Origin: Chrysophaeum taylorii
Lineage: Eukaryota > Sar > Pelagophyceae > Pelagomonadales > Pelagomonadaceae
Length of the DNA stretch: 64,000 nt
Assembly: GCA_029834535.1 (NCBI GenBank)
Contig: JAQMWT010000314.1
Span: 310,001-374,000 of the forward strand
Direction of reading: 5' to 3'
Under the pieces are notes generated by a model. That model was given only the letters and a program-made list of their open reading frames with translations, searched no databases and was not told the DNA's origin. This document shows, in pieces, positions 51,007 through 61,169 of this stretch; within the stretch, counting starts at the first letter, position 1, and each line of letters begins with the position of its first letter. The position numbers were made by a program, and so were the translations under genes.

Positions 51007-53460
51007 ATGGATGAAGAAGGGAGGCCCGCGGCGGAAGAGGAGGAGGAGGAGGAGGAGTCGGCGACGCTGCTCCCGCAGAGCAAGGAAGAGGAGGCGGAGG
51101 AGGACTGGGTCGTGCGGCTTCAACACTGCGTGGCGGGGGCGTTGGTGTCGGTGCGGCACGCGGTCGCGTTTGTGGCCGTGAGCTGGACCCTCGGTCGCGC
51201 GTTCGTCGCGCTGCCGCTGGGCGTCCGGCTCGGGCTCGACGGTCTGACGCCCTTCGCCGTGCTGGTCGCATACTCGCACTGGCGGCTCGCGCAACGGCGC
51301 GCCGCACCAAGGCCCCCGGGTGTTGACGCGGAGGAGGAGGCCGTCCAGAGCGATCACCCCCAGCGGAAGCGACTCCGGAAGTGGCTGGCGATCCGCTCGA
51401 CGAGACGCAAGGAGCGGTTCGCGGCGCGGTGGTGTCCGCGGACGCGGGGGGAATGCGCGCGCGGGCTCGAACGGGGCGCGCGGCGGGGGTCTCCAAAAAC
51501 CCTCGCGATCTTCGCGGGTTTCTTCGCGGCGTGCGACGCGGTCCTGAGCGCGGCGGAAGGCGTCGCGGCGGCCGTCCTGCGGCGTCGGCTCGTCGTCGAC
51601 GTCGACGGCTCTGTGGAACGAAGCCTCCTCCTGATCGACGCGGCCATGATCGCGTTCGCGTTGGCCTCCGCGCTCGCGTCGGCGCTTCGCGCGTCGCTCG
51701 CGGCCAGATGCCTCTTCGGTCGCCGGTCTTTTCGTCCTACCCAGGATGCGCGACGATGGCGCGACGCGGCGCGGCTCGCGACGGCCGTGGTTGTTGGCCT
51801 CGGCGCCGCGTGCACCGCGGTTGCCGCCAAGTCGGCGGTCCGGGCGTCGGCGGCGGCGGCGACCAAACGGAAGATCGAGCAGCGATCCGGAGGCGCCAAG
51901 GCCCTGCCGTTTCCCTCCCTCGACCACATGCGGTTGTGCCGGAACGCGACGCGCGTCGTCGTCGCGTCGTCGTACGTTCCGGAACTTCGCGGCCACCACC
52001 GGCACTACGCCTCCTCGAGGCCGTGGCGCGGCTTGGACGGCTTCGCCCCCGGACCAGTCGCGTTTCCCTCTACCGCGGGCAATCGCACGCTCCTGTTCTC
52101 GTCGCGCGGCGCGCGCGTCCATCATTCTCTGATCCCGAACGGCGACGTCTCGCTGATAGATGCGCGCCTCGCCCCGGGCTCGGTTTATGTCGTGGCCGTC
52201 TTCGGCGGCGACGTCGACGAGGACTTCGCCCGACGGCTCGAGTTCGCCAGAGACGCGGCTGCCGACGTCGAGGCGTACTGGCGCGAGTTCCGGTTGTCCC
52301 ATCCGAGCTGCGACGACAAATGCGGGCTCGTCGGAATCGCCGCCGACCTCCGACAAGTTGCGATGTTGCGGGAGTACGTGCTGCCGCTCAACATTACGGC
52401 GGTAACCCCGACCCTCGCGTGGGCCTTCGAGACGGCGTCGTCCGAGCTCACGACGGCTCCGCTGGTCGCGGCGGCAAAAGAGCTCGTGGCGGCGCGGCCG
52501 CGCTTCAGCTTGGACAGAAGGGAGCCCCAGCGCGCCGCGCGCCGCCGCCAAAAGCTAAGGTGGCGGGTCCGCCTTTTTGGGACGCCGACGCCCAAGCCCG
52601 ACAACCTCGTTCACGGCACGCTTCGGGTAAAGCGCTTCTCCGAACGTCGCCTCTTCCCGCGCCTCGCCGACTGCCCGCTGGCGCCGCCTTTCGTGGACGA
52701 GAGACCGACCGGAGGAGACCGCGGGACCGTGGGGATCAAGTTCGCCTTGAGGCTCCCTTTGGTTGCGGCGGATGTTCGAGTGCTCGCGGTGTACGCGCAC
52801 CATCGCCTCGGCGACCGCGGCGCTATCGTCGCCGCGCGAATGACTCGGTTGGCCGACGCCAAAGGGTGGGCCCTCCTAGCCGCGAACCGACGGGCGGCCT
52901 CGCGCCTCGACCGCCTCCGCCTCGCGCGCGCCATGTTGTCGGACGTCGACGACCTCGCGGCGGCCGCGCGCGACGAGGTTCTCGGCTCGTTAGACGCGGT
53001 CGCCCTCGTCCGCGCGGCACCCTTCATCCTCGAAGAAATACTCGGGGCCGCCGACGCGGCGCCGCCGCCGCCCCCAGTCGTCGTCGTTTTCATGGCCCAC
53101 GAGGCCGTCGCGTTTGCGGCCTCGGCGGCGGACCTCGTCTCCTCCGTAGCCGCCGAAAGCGTCGCGCTCGTTGGTTTGCCCGACGGACGACGACGACGAC
53201 GATCGAGGGCTCTCGACCTCGCGCTCGGCACGGCCGACGACGCCGACGTCTTCCGGAACCTCCTCCGCTTCAGCCTCGTCGACGGCGAGCCCGCCCTCGA
53301 CGCGCTCTACGTCCTCCTCCAGTCCTACTGGCACCTCGTCGACGGAACGGCAACGTACCCCGCGACTGCTCCGACCTGCGACACTCGCGGCGTCGTCGCG
53401 TCAGACGTTGCCGCCGCCGCCTGCGTTGTTGTTGTATCGAAGAACGACACCCTCTTTTAA
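51007..53460 (+). CDS. Large membrane protein, unknown
   Basis: 817 residues, single exon. An acidic N-terminus (EEEEEEEES) leads to four or five predicted membrane helices (residues ~40-75, 80-95, 165-195, 205-235 and 258-280). A long C-terminal part follows, with Asn-glycosylation-like sites (NATRVVVASS, NRTLLFSS, NITAVT) and mixed strands/helices. VVVFMAHEAVAFAASAADLV and LVSKNDTLF-like ends give no family. I see no catalytic motif. High Ala/Arg content follows the GC-rich codon bias, not necessarily function. Its TAA stop shares bases with the opposing gene's stop (TTAA, 53457-53460). Confidence 0.7.
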   Translation: MDEEGRPAAEEEEEEEESATLLPQSKEEEAEEDWVVRLQHCVAGALVSVRHAVAFVAVSWTLGRAFVALPLGVRLGLDGLTPFAVLVAYSHWRLAQRRAAPRPPGVDAEEEAVQSDHPQRKRLRKWLAIRSTRRKERFAARWCPRTRGECARGLERGARRGSPKTLAIFAGFFAACDAVLSAAEGVAAAVLRRRLVVDVDGSVERSLLLIDAAMIAFALASALASALRASLAARCLFGRRSFRPTQDARRWRDAARLATAVVVGLGAACTAVAAKSAVRASAAAATKRKIEQRSGGAKALPFPSLDHMRLCRNATRVVVASSYVPELRGHHRHYASSRPWRGLDGFAPGPVAFPSTAGNRTLLFSSRGARVHHSLIPNGDVSLIDARLAPGSVYVVAVFGGDVDEDFARRLEFARDAAADVEAYWREFRLSHPSCDDKCGLVGIAADLRQVAMLREYVLPLNITAVTPTLAWAFETASSELTTAPLVAAAKELVAARPRFSLDRREPQRAARRRQKLRWRVRLFGTPTPKPDNLVHGTLRVKRFSERRLFPRLADCPLAPPFVDERPTGGDRGTVGIKFALRLPLVAADVRVLAVYAHHRLGDRGAIVAARMTRLADAKGWALLAANRRAASRLDRLRLARAMLSDVDDLAAAARDEVLGSLDAVALVRAAPFILEEILGAADAAPPPPPVVVVFMAHEAVAFAASAADLVSSVAAESVALVGLPDGRRRRRSRALDLALGTADDADVFRNLLRFSLVDGEPALDALYVLLQSYWHLVDGTATYPATAPTCDTRGVVASDVAAAACVVVVSKNDTLF

Positions 53461-54530
53461 GCCTCGTCTTTAGAGACGACCATCGCGCAGTCGAGGCCGC
53501 CCCCCCGGCGGACGCCCGTGATGGTCCAGAACCAGTCCCGGTCCTCGAGAAAGACGCGGAGATCTAGGGGCATCTTCGAGGGGTCGAGGAGCGGGTGGTC
53601 CGCGGGCCGCTGGGGAAAGAAGCACTCCCCTCGCGGGTGCTGGGGCGTGGCCGCGCCGCACTCTTCGGCGGCGCTCCCGCTGGCGGTGGTGGTGGTGGTG
53701 GTGGTGGGAATGATGACGTCGTCGCGCGAGCCGCCCAACATCGCAACGACGTCCGGCGGCCACACAAGCATGTCCTCGATGACGTAGATCCCGCCGCCCG
53801 GAATGAGGCGGTCCCACCACCGCAGGAGATTGCGGCGCTGCTGGGTCCAGAGGTGGGAAGCGTCGTCGACCACGAGGTCGATTTCTCGGAGGTGGTCGAG
53901 CATATCCATCACGAGGGCCTCATCCTCAATGTCGGCCTCGTAGATTCGGATTCGGGGATGGTGGGCGACGACGGCAGGCGCGCGGAGGTCGACGCCGTGG
54001 ATAATCGCGTTCGGAAAAAAATCGGCCCAAGCGCGCAGCGAGGCCGCCGTTGCCCCCACGCCAAACTCCAGAACCGTCCGAACCGCCATGCGGCGCTCCC
54101 ACAACAACGGACAGTAGACGCGGCCGTAGTGATGGTCGCGCTTGTCGGTGCCGTATTTCCGGAACAGTGTGTCGAGGTTGCAGCCGGAAACCACGAACGT
54201 TTCCGAGGCCCTCGCGACCACCTCGTCTTTCCGCTGGAGCCACACGTTCACGACGTGCTCCCCGGGGACCCCGCGGATGCTCGGGAGTCCTCCGGGCGCG
54301 AGGGGGACGCACCCTAGAGTGGTCGTCGCGCTCACGCACAGCTCAAAGTCCAAGGGCCGCGACCGGACGGCATCGCTGATTGGGCCCTCGGTCGCGTTCA
54401 CCGCGACGTGCACGGGGATGGGGCCGCGGCCGTAGGAGGAGCCCCCGCTGGGGGAAAGGATGCGTATGTCAAAGTCGACCCCCAGCACACCACCACATAA
54501 CCACGGCGCTAATAAGGCGGCGAATTTCAT
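53457..54530 (-). CDS. Secreted or lumenal methyltransferase-like protein
   Basis: 357 residues from ATG 54530, chosen because it begins a signal peptide (MKFAALLAPWLCGGVLG); the frame is open further upstream only through a (GAC)n tract. Residues ~20-125 are beta-rich (DIRILSPSGG, HVAVNATEGPI). Residues ~130-265 look like a class I SAM-dependent fold: LFRKYGTDKRDHHYGRVYC, VLEFGVGATAASLRAW with the Gly-rich SAM loop, HGVDLRAPA with an acidic residue at the end of strand 2, DLVVDDASHLW and GGGIYVIEDML. Similar proteins carry hydroxylase/methyltransferase-like annotations in algae; the substrate is unknown. It shares stop-codon bases with the plus-strand neighbour. Confidence 0.7.
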   Translation of the reverse strand: MKFAALLAPWLCGGVLGVDFDIRILSPSGGSSYGRGPIPVHVAVNATEGPISDAVRSRPLDFELCVSATTTLGCVPLAPGGLPSIRGVPGEHVVNVWLQRKDEVVARASETFVVSGCNLDTLFRKYGTDKRDHHYGRVYCPLLWERRMAVRTVLEFGVGATAASLRAWADFFPNAIIHGVDLRAPAVVAHHPRIRIYEADIEDEALVMDMLDHLREIDLVVDDASHLWTQQRRNLLRWWDRLIPGGGIYVIEDMLVWPPDVVAMLGGSRDDVIIPTTTTTTTASGSAAEECGAATPQHPRGECFFPQRPADHPLLDPSKMPLDLRVFLEDRDWFWTITGVRRGGGLDCAMVVSKDEA

Positions 54531-54618
54531 GGCCGTTCGAATTCCAACGGATCCTCGAGACTTCGCGGGAGGGCGTGAAAGCACGTACTGCCTCAACAAA
54601 AAAAAGAGAGAAATGTTC

Positions 54619-54619
<1 letters not shown>

Positions 54620-54660
<41 letters not shown>

Positions 54661-54661
54661 T
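54620..54661. repeat. (GAC)n microsatellite
   Basis: About 14 units upstream of the methyltransferase-like start; it would code poly-Val in the extended frame, which argues against using that extension. Confidence 0.9.
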
Positions 54662-54796
54662 TGCCCTGGCCGGCCCAAAGCGTGCTATAGACTCCCATTT
54701 ATCCCACTCATTTCATTAATGTCACCTGAGCCAGTACGAAGAAAAAAAAAACACCCCCAGCCAGCCTGGCTGTTCTTATATCCTTTTCGAAGGCAA

Positions 54797-55546
54797 CTAG
54801 ATATGCGCGGCGGCATGGTGCTGGCCACAGCACTCTGCCCAGGTCTTGTAGGGCGTGACCTCAAAATGACGCAAGACGGCGTTGGCGTTGACGGCATAGG
54901 AATGGAGGTCGTCCGTGTGCACGCGGGCAACTCTCGGCTCCATGTCGCAGCGGCGGTGGGGCGTCATATTTTGGCCGACGAGTGCCGCAAAGATGGCGTC
55001 GGTGTACTTGTCGTCGAGCAAGAATTGTTCGTAGGTCGCGACGACGTAGTGGTTTCCGCGACGCCTGAGTTTATCGAGAATCGTGAGTTTCTCGAGCCAT
55101 ACGGATTCGAGGAGGTCGACCGTGTCGGCGATGATGTCGAGATTCAAGGTCTGGGGCACCGTCGTGTGATTATGACGGAACTGGGGATCCTTGTTAAGCT
55201 TGGCCACCGCGGCGTCTTCGACCTCGCCCGCGTTGAACTTGAAGTAATTCGATAGGGTCCACCTCATCAAGTCGGTGCGGACGACGACAACGAACTTGTC
55301 CGTGGTGGGCAAGCGGTCCAGGTCCCTCGGTCTCGCCATGAAAAGCACGGCGCCCTCGGTGGGCATATTCTCAAAGTCGGGTTCGCCGTCGTCTTGGCGG
55401 TACGCGTCAAACTGCTCGCTGCAGTCCGTCGGCATGCAGCGCCGCCCAAAGCTCTCGCACAAGGCGTGCGAGCCCTCGTGACTCGAATGGAGCAACATGA
55501 TCCGCGTCGCGCGAACGCAGATAGCAGCCAAGATGATGAAACGCAT
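54797..55546 (-). CDS. Sulfotransferase-like protein
   Basis: 249 residues from ATG 55546, which opens a hydrophobic leader (MRFIILAAICVRATRIMLLH); an ATG at 55606 adds 20 residues. RIMLLHSSHEGSHALCESF resembles the 5'-phosphosulphate loop region of membrane sulfotransferases. FVVVVRTDLMRWTLSNYFKF resembles the 3'-phosphate site (VVRDPxxRxxS), with Arg and Ser in the expected spacing, and YVVATYEQFLLD resembles the family's 'YEDL' element. These enzymes transfer sulfate from PAPS in the Golgi. Ten Cys/His-rich residues near the end (ECCGQHHAAAH) are unusual. AAACCCTA lies ~75 nt upstream. The call is moderate. Confidence 0.5.
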   Translation of the reverse strand: MRFIILAAICVRATRIMLLHSSHEGSHALCESFGRRCMPTDCSEQFDAYRQDDGEPDFENMPTEGAVLFMARPRDLDRLPTTDKFVVVVRTDLMRWTLSNYFKFNAGEVEDAAVAKLNKDPQFRHNHTTVPQTLNLDIIADTVDLLESVWLEKLTILDKLRRRGNHYVVATYEQFLLDDKYTDAIFAALVGQNMTPHRRCDMEPRVARVHTDDLHSYAVNANAVLRHFEVTPYKTWAECCGQHHAAAHI

Positions 55547-56518
55547 GCGGTGAGTCCCTGTGCCAAAACTTTTCGTTCCTTGCAGCACAGAAATACTACT
55601 ACACACACAGTTGGCGGCGCGTAGGGTTTAGGAGTAAGGACTCAAGGGTTGTTAGCAGAGTGAGTGAAGCCTAACCCCTGCGATCGCTAACCGTTGGTTG
55701 CGATGGAGGACGGCGCCTAACACGCTTGCTCCCTGCGGCGGCCCCGGCCGTCCCGGAGTGAGACGGTGCCTGCTCGCCTCCCGGGCTGGCCGGTTAGCAC
55801 CCGGAAAGTCCGCGCTGGGATGGGGTTCGCTCGGTTGGGCAGAACGCGACGGACAGGTCGATTGTTCGTGGACCAACACGTCCGCGGCCTGCGACGCTTT
55901 TGCACGACCTCGCATAAGACCGCGCGCAGTGGCGGTACACCATCAACAAGTCCGTCCTCGTCCCTCGCCTCTGCCCCAACTGCGTGATTTTCCTCTGTGA
56001 TTCCGTACCGGCTCCTGCCGGTCCGGCCTGGCTCCCATGCTCGGGAGAGGTCTGAAGTTAGTTCGTTAGTTGAGTGCGCGCTTTTTGATTGGCTGGGCAT
56101 ATGGCACGGGATGCAGCTGGCAACCCGCGATTTGTCCTTCGAGGCTGCCACAACGCCCACGGCCGTCACTGCGCCCTCCCTTTCTTCGTCTCTCTTCTGC
56201 TTCTTGGTGATCTCTTGACAGTCCAGCTCGTCGTCTCCCGGCAGCCCAACACAGGAAGGGTACACGCGTGCCTCGCCTTCCCACTGACGCGGTCGGTCAG
56301 GACGATATTCCTTCGGACCGCGCACGCAGTCCCACACCATGGACCTGGTTGATCGTCCATTTTTTTTCGACGTCAGCATTCGCAATCGGCTCGTCTTCTG
56401 CTCCTCGTATTCTTCTTATTTTCCGCCTTTTCCTCCTCATCATTAACATAATAATCCAAAAGGTCGTGAATTTCTATCAAAACCTAGTGAATGAAGTGAA
56501 TCACGACTCAGGGTAAGG
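55547..56518. other. Intergenic, about 1 kb, one dispersed repeat
   Basis: No gene is seen. A segment at ~55755-55830 (CTCGCCTCCCGGGCTGGCCG) matches the reverse complement of ~60770-60860, so it is part of a dispersed repeat. Confidence 0.5.
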
Positions 56519-57934
56519 ATGCAGGAGGTCGAGCTCGTCGAGGCGAGACCTCACGCCGTGCCCGACGACGATGATGAGTCGAGGAGAGATGCCGTTCAGG
56601 AATCGAAAGCGCCGCAGATGGTGCTGCTCGGGGTTGGGGTATGTTTGTTCGGGGCCGTGCTGTGCATATCTCCCGCGAAAAAGAGCGTCCGCGGCGTCGC
56701 GTGCGTGTTTTTGGTGGTGTGGCTGTGGTTGACACGGTGCGTGGGCCTCGCCGTCGCGAGCCTTGTGCCGGTGGTATTGTTCCCCCTGACTGGCGCGGCC
56801 GGCGCCAGAACGGTATCCAGCGTATACCTAAGCGATCCCATGATGCTGCTGCTGGGGAGCTTGCTGTGCGCGGGCGCCGTCGAGCGGCACGGCCTTCACA
56901 CTCGTCTCGCGCGATTTTTCGTCCGGTCGCAGGACCCCATCGCCGGGATTGTTGTGGCGACCTTTTTGCTGTCGATGTGGATCTCCAACACAGCGACGGC
57001 GAGCATGATGGCGCCACTCGCGTCGTCGGTCGCGACGACGCCAGATCTCGAAAGGTCGGCCGGACTCGCCGTCGCCTTCGCCTCGAGCCTGGGCGGCCTC
57101 ACGACGCTCACGGGGACCGGGCCGAACGTTGTTCTCGCCGGCGTCTCGGGGATCTCCTTTGCCGAGTGGCTTCTGATCGCGACGCCAGTCTCGGCGCCGC
57201 TCGCCGTCGCGGTCTGGAGAGGCCTGAAAGTGCCTCGCGCGACCGTCCGCCTCGAGGCCGCCAAGCCCTGGACCCGACACGAGCGCGTGGTCGTGGTCGT
57301 GCTCGCGCTCATGTCCTTGCTATGGCTCACGCGCCAATCCCGCTTCGGCCTCAGCGGCTGGGCCGCTCTCCTCCCCGAACCGACCTACGTCACCGACGGC
57401 ACCGTCGCGATGGCCGCGGCCATCGTCCTCTTCGTCTCCGGGGCGCTCCCGTGGTCGGCCGTCAACGACCTCGGATGGGACGTCTTTTTCCTCGTCTCTG
57501 GGGGCATGGCCCTCGCCGTCGGCGCGCGCGAATCCGGCCTCGATTCGGTCGTCGCCTCGCTCCTCGCGCCGCTCCCCGGAAACCTCGGCCTCGCTCTCAC
57601 CGCGCTCGCGGGCGTCGCGCTCTCCAACGTCGTCTCCAACGCCGCGGCCGCCAACATCCTCCTGCCCCTCGTCGCCTGCGGCAACCGCCCCTTTGCCCTT
57701 CCCCCCGTCGCAATGTCCTGCTCCCTCGCTTTCCTCTTCCCCGTGTCGACCCCCCCCAACGCGATCGCCATGGCACACTTCCCCCACCTCACGCCGAGGC
57801 ACATGGCGATCAACGGGGCCAAGCTCACGCTCCTCGCCCTTGTCCTCGTCTTCGCCGACGCAACTCTCCTCGTCCCGCGCATCCTCGCGAGACATCAGGA
57901 CACTCCGCTCTGTGGCGACGATGGAGGAATTTAG
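56519..57934 (+). CDS. SLC13/DASS-type anion transporter
   Basis: 471 residues, single exon. Sodium-coupled uptake of dicarboxylates, citrate or sulfate is typical of the family; the exact substrate is unknown. The two inverted-repeat sodium motifs are intact: SNTATASMMAPLA (~158) and SNVVSNAAAANILLPL (~372), each in a re-entrant hairpin. GTGPNVVLAG (~200) and STPPNAIAMA (~408) are the matching substrate loops (usually SN[TS] plus T-P pairs). About 11 membrane segments; an acidic N-terminus of ~35 residues. AGGGTAAG is immediately upstream of the ATG (56510-56517), leaving almost no leader if transcription starts there. Confidence 0.9.
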   Translation: MQEVELVEARPHAVPDDDDESRRDAVQESKAPQMVLLGVGVCLFGAVLCISPAKKSVRGVACVFLVVWLWLTRCVGLAVASLVPVVLFPLTGAAGARTVSSVYLSDPMMLLLGSLLCAGAVERHGLHTRLARFFVRSQDPIAGIVVATFLLSMWISNTATASMMAPLASSVATTPDLERSAGLAVAFASSLGGLTTLTGTGPNVVLAGVSGISFAEWLLIATPVSAPLAVAVWRGLKVPRATVRLEAAKPWTRHERVVVVVLALMSLLWLTRQSRFGLSGWAALLPEPTYVTDGTVAMAAAIVLFVSGALPWSAVNDLGWDVFFLVSGGMALAVGARESGLDSVVASLLAPLPGNLGLALTALAGVALSNVVSNAAAANILLPLVACGNRPFALPPVAMSCSLAFLFPVSTPPNAIAMAHFPHLTPRHMAINGAKLTLLALVLVFADATLLVPRILARHQDTPLCGDDGGI

Positions 57935-60900
57935 GAGCTAAGTAGTAGGTAGCCCCCTCCACTTCGTGAGATTGCAGGTTACATACAGTGTGCCGACGGC
58001 GGGGTGGTGAAGGCGCGCGAGGAGGTCCGGAGGATCCGAAGTGCAGTGGTAAATGAACGGAAGAAGCCTCTGACACGGTGTGAGTCTGGCAGGTTAAAGA
58101 TCAGGGAACAGGGTACTGTAGTTCCCCTAGCCTCGGCACACGCGACGTACGACACCTAGACCTACACCAAGCTTATTAACATCTAGAAATACGTACCACT
58201 ACGGGGGCGCGCTAATCCGCGAGCTGAGCTTGAACGCAAAACCTATAGGTTTTTTTTTTTAATCGACTGGCTGCCAGATGGGGGGTGCATGCCGGGGCTG
58301 TGTGGAGACATGAGGGATGTACCATGGAGGCGGAAGTGTGTATCCCGTTCAGAGACTACTGTCGGTTGTGCGAAAAGCGAAGAAGACGGGTACCTAGGTA
58401 AGAAGGAAGAAGATGTCGTTCTCAACGGACGGACTGCATGAGGGCGAGAGCGTGAACAAGTTTCTTTGCACGCCCTGAGAACGCCCTGCGATTTCTAACG
58501 CGTAATAAATACACCCAGCAAACTCAAGAGAAATATGGTGCGGTGAGAAGAGGACTTCGACTCAAACACCTGACGGAGTGCTGTCATCCTCAATGTCTAA
58601 CGCAGTACTCTCGTTGGAAGTTAGAGTCTCGAGGGAAACTTTGAGTTTGGGTGGACAAGCTAGCCGCCTCCTCTTTGAGGTGATTTGCCAGAAGCGCTCA
58701 ATGTGGTCTTGGGAAGATGCAGCGGAAGACGACACCACAGAGATCACATGTGGGGTCACGTCAGATTGCTGTTCAAGTGTGACTTTATTTGTATCATTAC
58801 GTGCTTACAAATCACCATCGTCAGCGTTAACATCAGCAATGGTAGGGAAGTTCTTGCCAATGTGTGTAGACGAGTATTGCGGAGCTAGGCGGCACGTGAG
58901 GTCCAGTAGTTTGTCCAAGAGATTTGGAATGACCTCACTAAGATGCTATTCTTCGAGGCGCTCAAAGAGAAATTGCGGCTCAGCCGCAAAAGGGTCTGAA
59001 TAAATGTCGTGGTCGACTTTAAAGCAAGTTTGTTGCAAGACCGTAAAAAGGGTATGACAAAGTGTTTGGAGGCGCTCATCGATAATCTGGCGATTCTGCC
59101 GGTGAAGGGACTTCGTCCGTGTGAAGCGCCATGAGTGAGACGATCCCACACATGCTATAAAGGGGGAGTAACGAGATATTGATGTTCGAGTATGTAAGTC
59201 TAGCTGATTTTTCTTCGAGGTCACAAAGAGACGGGAGGTGTTTGCGGAAGAGTGTCGGCCTTAGTCTCTTCAGTTCCGGCATCTGTGCCCTTGAAAGTTA
59301 ACGACTTTTGCGGTCGTGGAAGTATCGAACAGTTCAGCATACAGCCGTGGAAAGCGGCGGCGCGGCAATTTTACAAATTCCTCTGCTTCAGTATCAGAGT
59401 ACGCGGGGGACTGCATTTCTTCGAGTACAGAAGGAGGACGATCCTCAGACGCGGCTGGCGTGTATGTAGAAATGTCAATGAGTCAGTAAGCAGCTCAATC
59501 ACTGGCACATATTTCGAAGACTCAATAGCGCTTTGTTTCTTAGCATGTGCGCGCGAATCGTTACTAAAAGCGAAAAAATTTTTCAGCTGCAGTTTAAATG
59601 CATTGCTAGAGTAACCTAATTAGGTTCTTTGGAGGAAGGAGATTCCAAAATAATTATTGCGTGTAAGTCGAGTAAAAAAAATAACTTTAGATCTGTCGGA
59701 ACGTAGTACGTTCTTTCCAGAATAGCTCTAATATGACCAGCAGGGAAAGAAGGGCAGGTCAAGCAAAATCAGCGTGATTCCGTCGAACAACGATCATGCT
59801 GCGCTTAATATGATCTGCGTTGAAGCAAGCGAGACATGTAAGGGTGGTTAAGCAAGTGAGCGGCATTAACCAATTGTTTTTGTGATAATCACTAGCGAGA
59901 TGTTCAATGAACTCATTCGGTATATCATTGGGCTCTTTCTTGTGTGCCGTGGTTATGATGAGGCGAGGAGAGCCTCCATCGAAAAAGGTAGAGCAGTAGG
60001 TATCGAGTATCATCCTGTCCTTCTCTGGACATCTGGAGTACATTGTAGACTGAACGGAAGGGGCTTCAGATCAAGACTTAATACAAGTGGCGTCCGCATA
60101 GCAAAAAAGGAGGACAGATCTAGGAAGCGGGCGGTGTTATCAGCGGCATAGGCAGAAGTGATCATCTCCTGAAGAGTGGTTGTTGAGTTTGCAGCGAACC
60201 GAAGGATGTCGGTTATTGGCACACGGAACGTTTCATTAACAGGACGCCCGGTGATGAATGTGCCTAGGTCAAGTGTGGTGACAACGGAAAGAGTTAGACT
60301 CTCATTAAGAGAAGGTGGTTTCTTAACCTTTTTCGCGGAGCGGGCTAATAGCCGCGTCACATCATCGCACGAGATCTTATCCTTGTATGGTGCATCTGGA
60401 TGAGAAGTTGCGGCAAACGAGCCAGAGCCACGAGACGGTTCTCTGTGCGCAAAAAACACCGCACGAGGGAAGCTGCGAAGCGCATTCTGCAGATGCATCT
60501 GCAACTCACGGTCGCCCTGTTAAAAGATCTTGTGGCAAAGTAGTAAGAGTAACTAACCAACAAACTATAGGCCAGCCCAGTGCATGGGGCGTAGGCTGAT
60601 CCCAGCGCCGTAGCGCTCAGGATCAGATTCACTGGGAAAAGAGACGAGGGACGCTGCAAGTAGCGTCGGGAGATAGGATTCGGCGCCTGTCCCACGCGAC
60701 GAGGAGACCGCGATATGACTGACAACCATTTCGTCGTTAACGATTCCTTCTGCGTCCCCCGGCCATAACCCGCCCCGTTGCGAACGTTCCGGCTTCCAAC
60801 CGGCCCGCACGGGAGGCGAACAGGTGCCAACCGACGCCGGGAGGACGAATGCCCTCGCAAGGCGCAGGTTCAGAAGGCACCGTCCTCCATCGCATTCCAC

Positions 60901-61160
60901 ACGAGTAGTGAGAGTAGGGGGTAGTTCAATGACATTGCTGTTATTAGGAAAAGCGACAATCATTGGTATTCCGGTTCAGAATCCGGCTAACATCATGCGT
61001 GCCAAGCAAAGAACGAGACGTGGCAAACTCATTTGCAAGAGGCTTAGTGGGACTATCAGCAACAATAATTTTCCTGGAATGTGGTAAACTCGGATTTTGC
61101 GTGAGACGACATATTCTCGAATATTAAACCAGCGAGCTGAATGTGCTTGCTACGAGAGGA
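57935..61160. other. AT-richer repeat region, unidentified
   Basis: GC content drops compared with the gene islands. A reversed LINE-like tail is visible at about 58250-58330 (GGGGGGTGCATGCC, GTGTGGAGACATGAGGGATG). Minus-strand ORFs at 60504-60010, 60043-59759 and 59282-58946 look protein-like but have no recognisable domain. A piece at 60574-60595 repeats 13022-13042 and another at 60770-60860 repeats 55755-55830. Confidence 0.4.
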
Positions 61161-61169
61161 ACCATCAGG

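Noticed and set aside
51381-53567. 728-residue plus-strand ORF overlapping the large membrane protein
   Set aside because: Frame +2 shadow with Arg/Pro-rich composition, no membrane segments and no domain.
54531-54698. N-terminal extension of the methyltransferase-like protein with poly-Val
   Set aside because: The poly-Val comes from a (GAC)n microsatellite; ATG 54530 gives a proper signal peptide.
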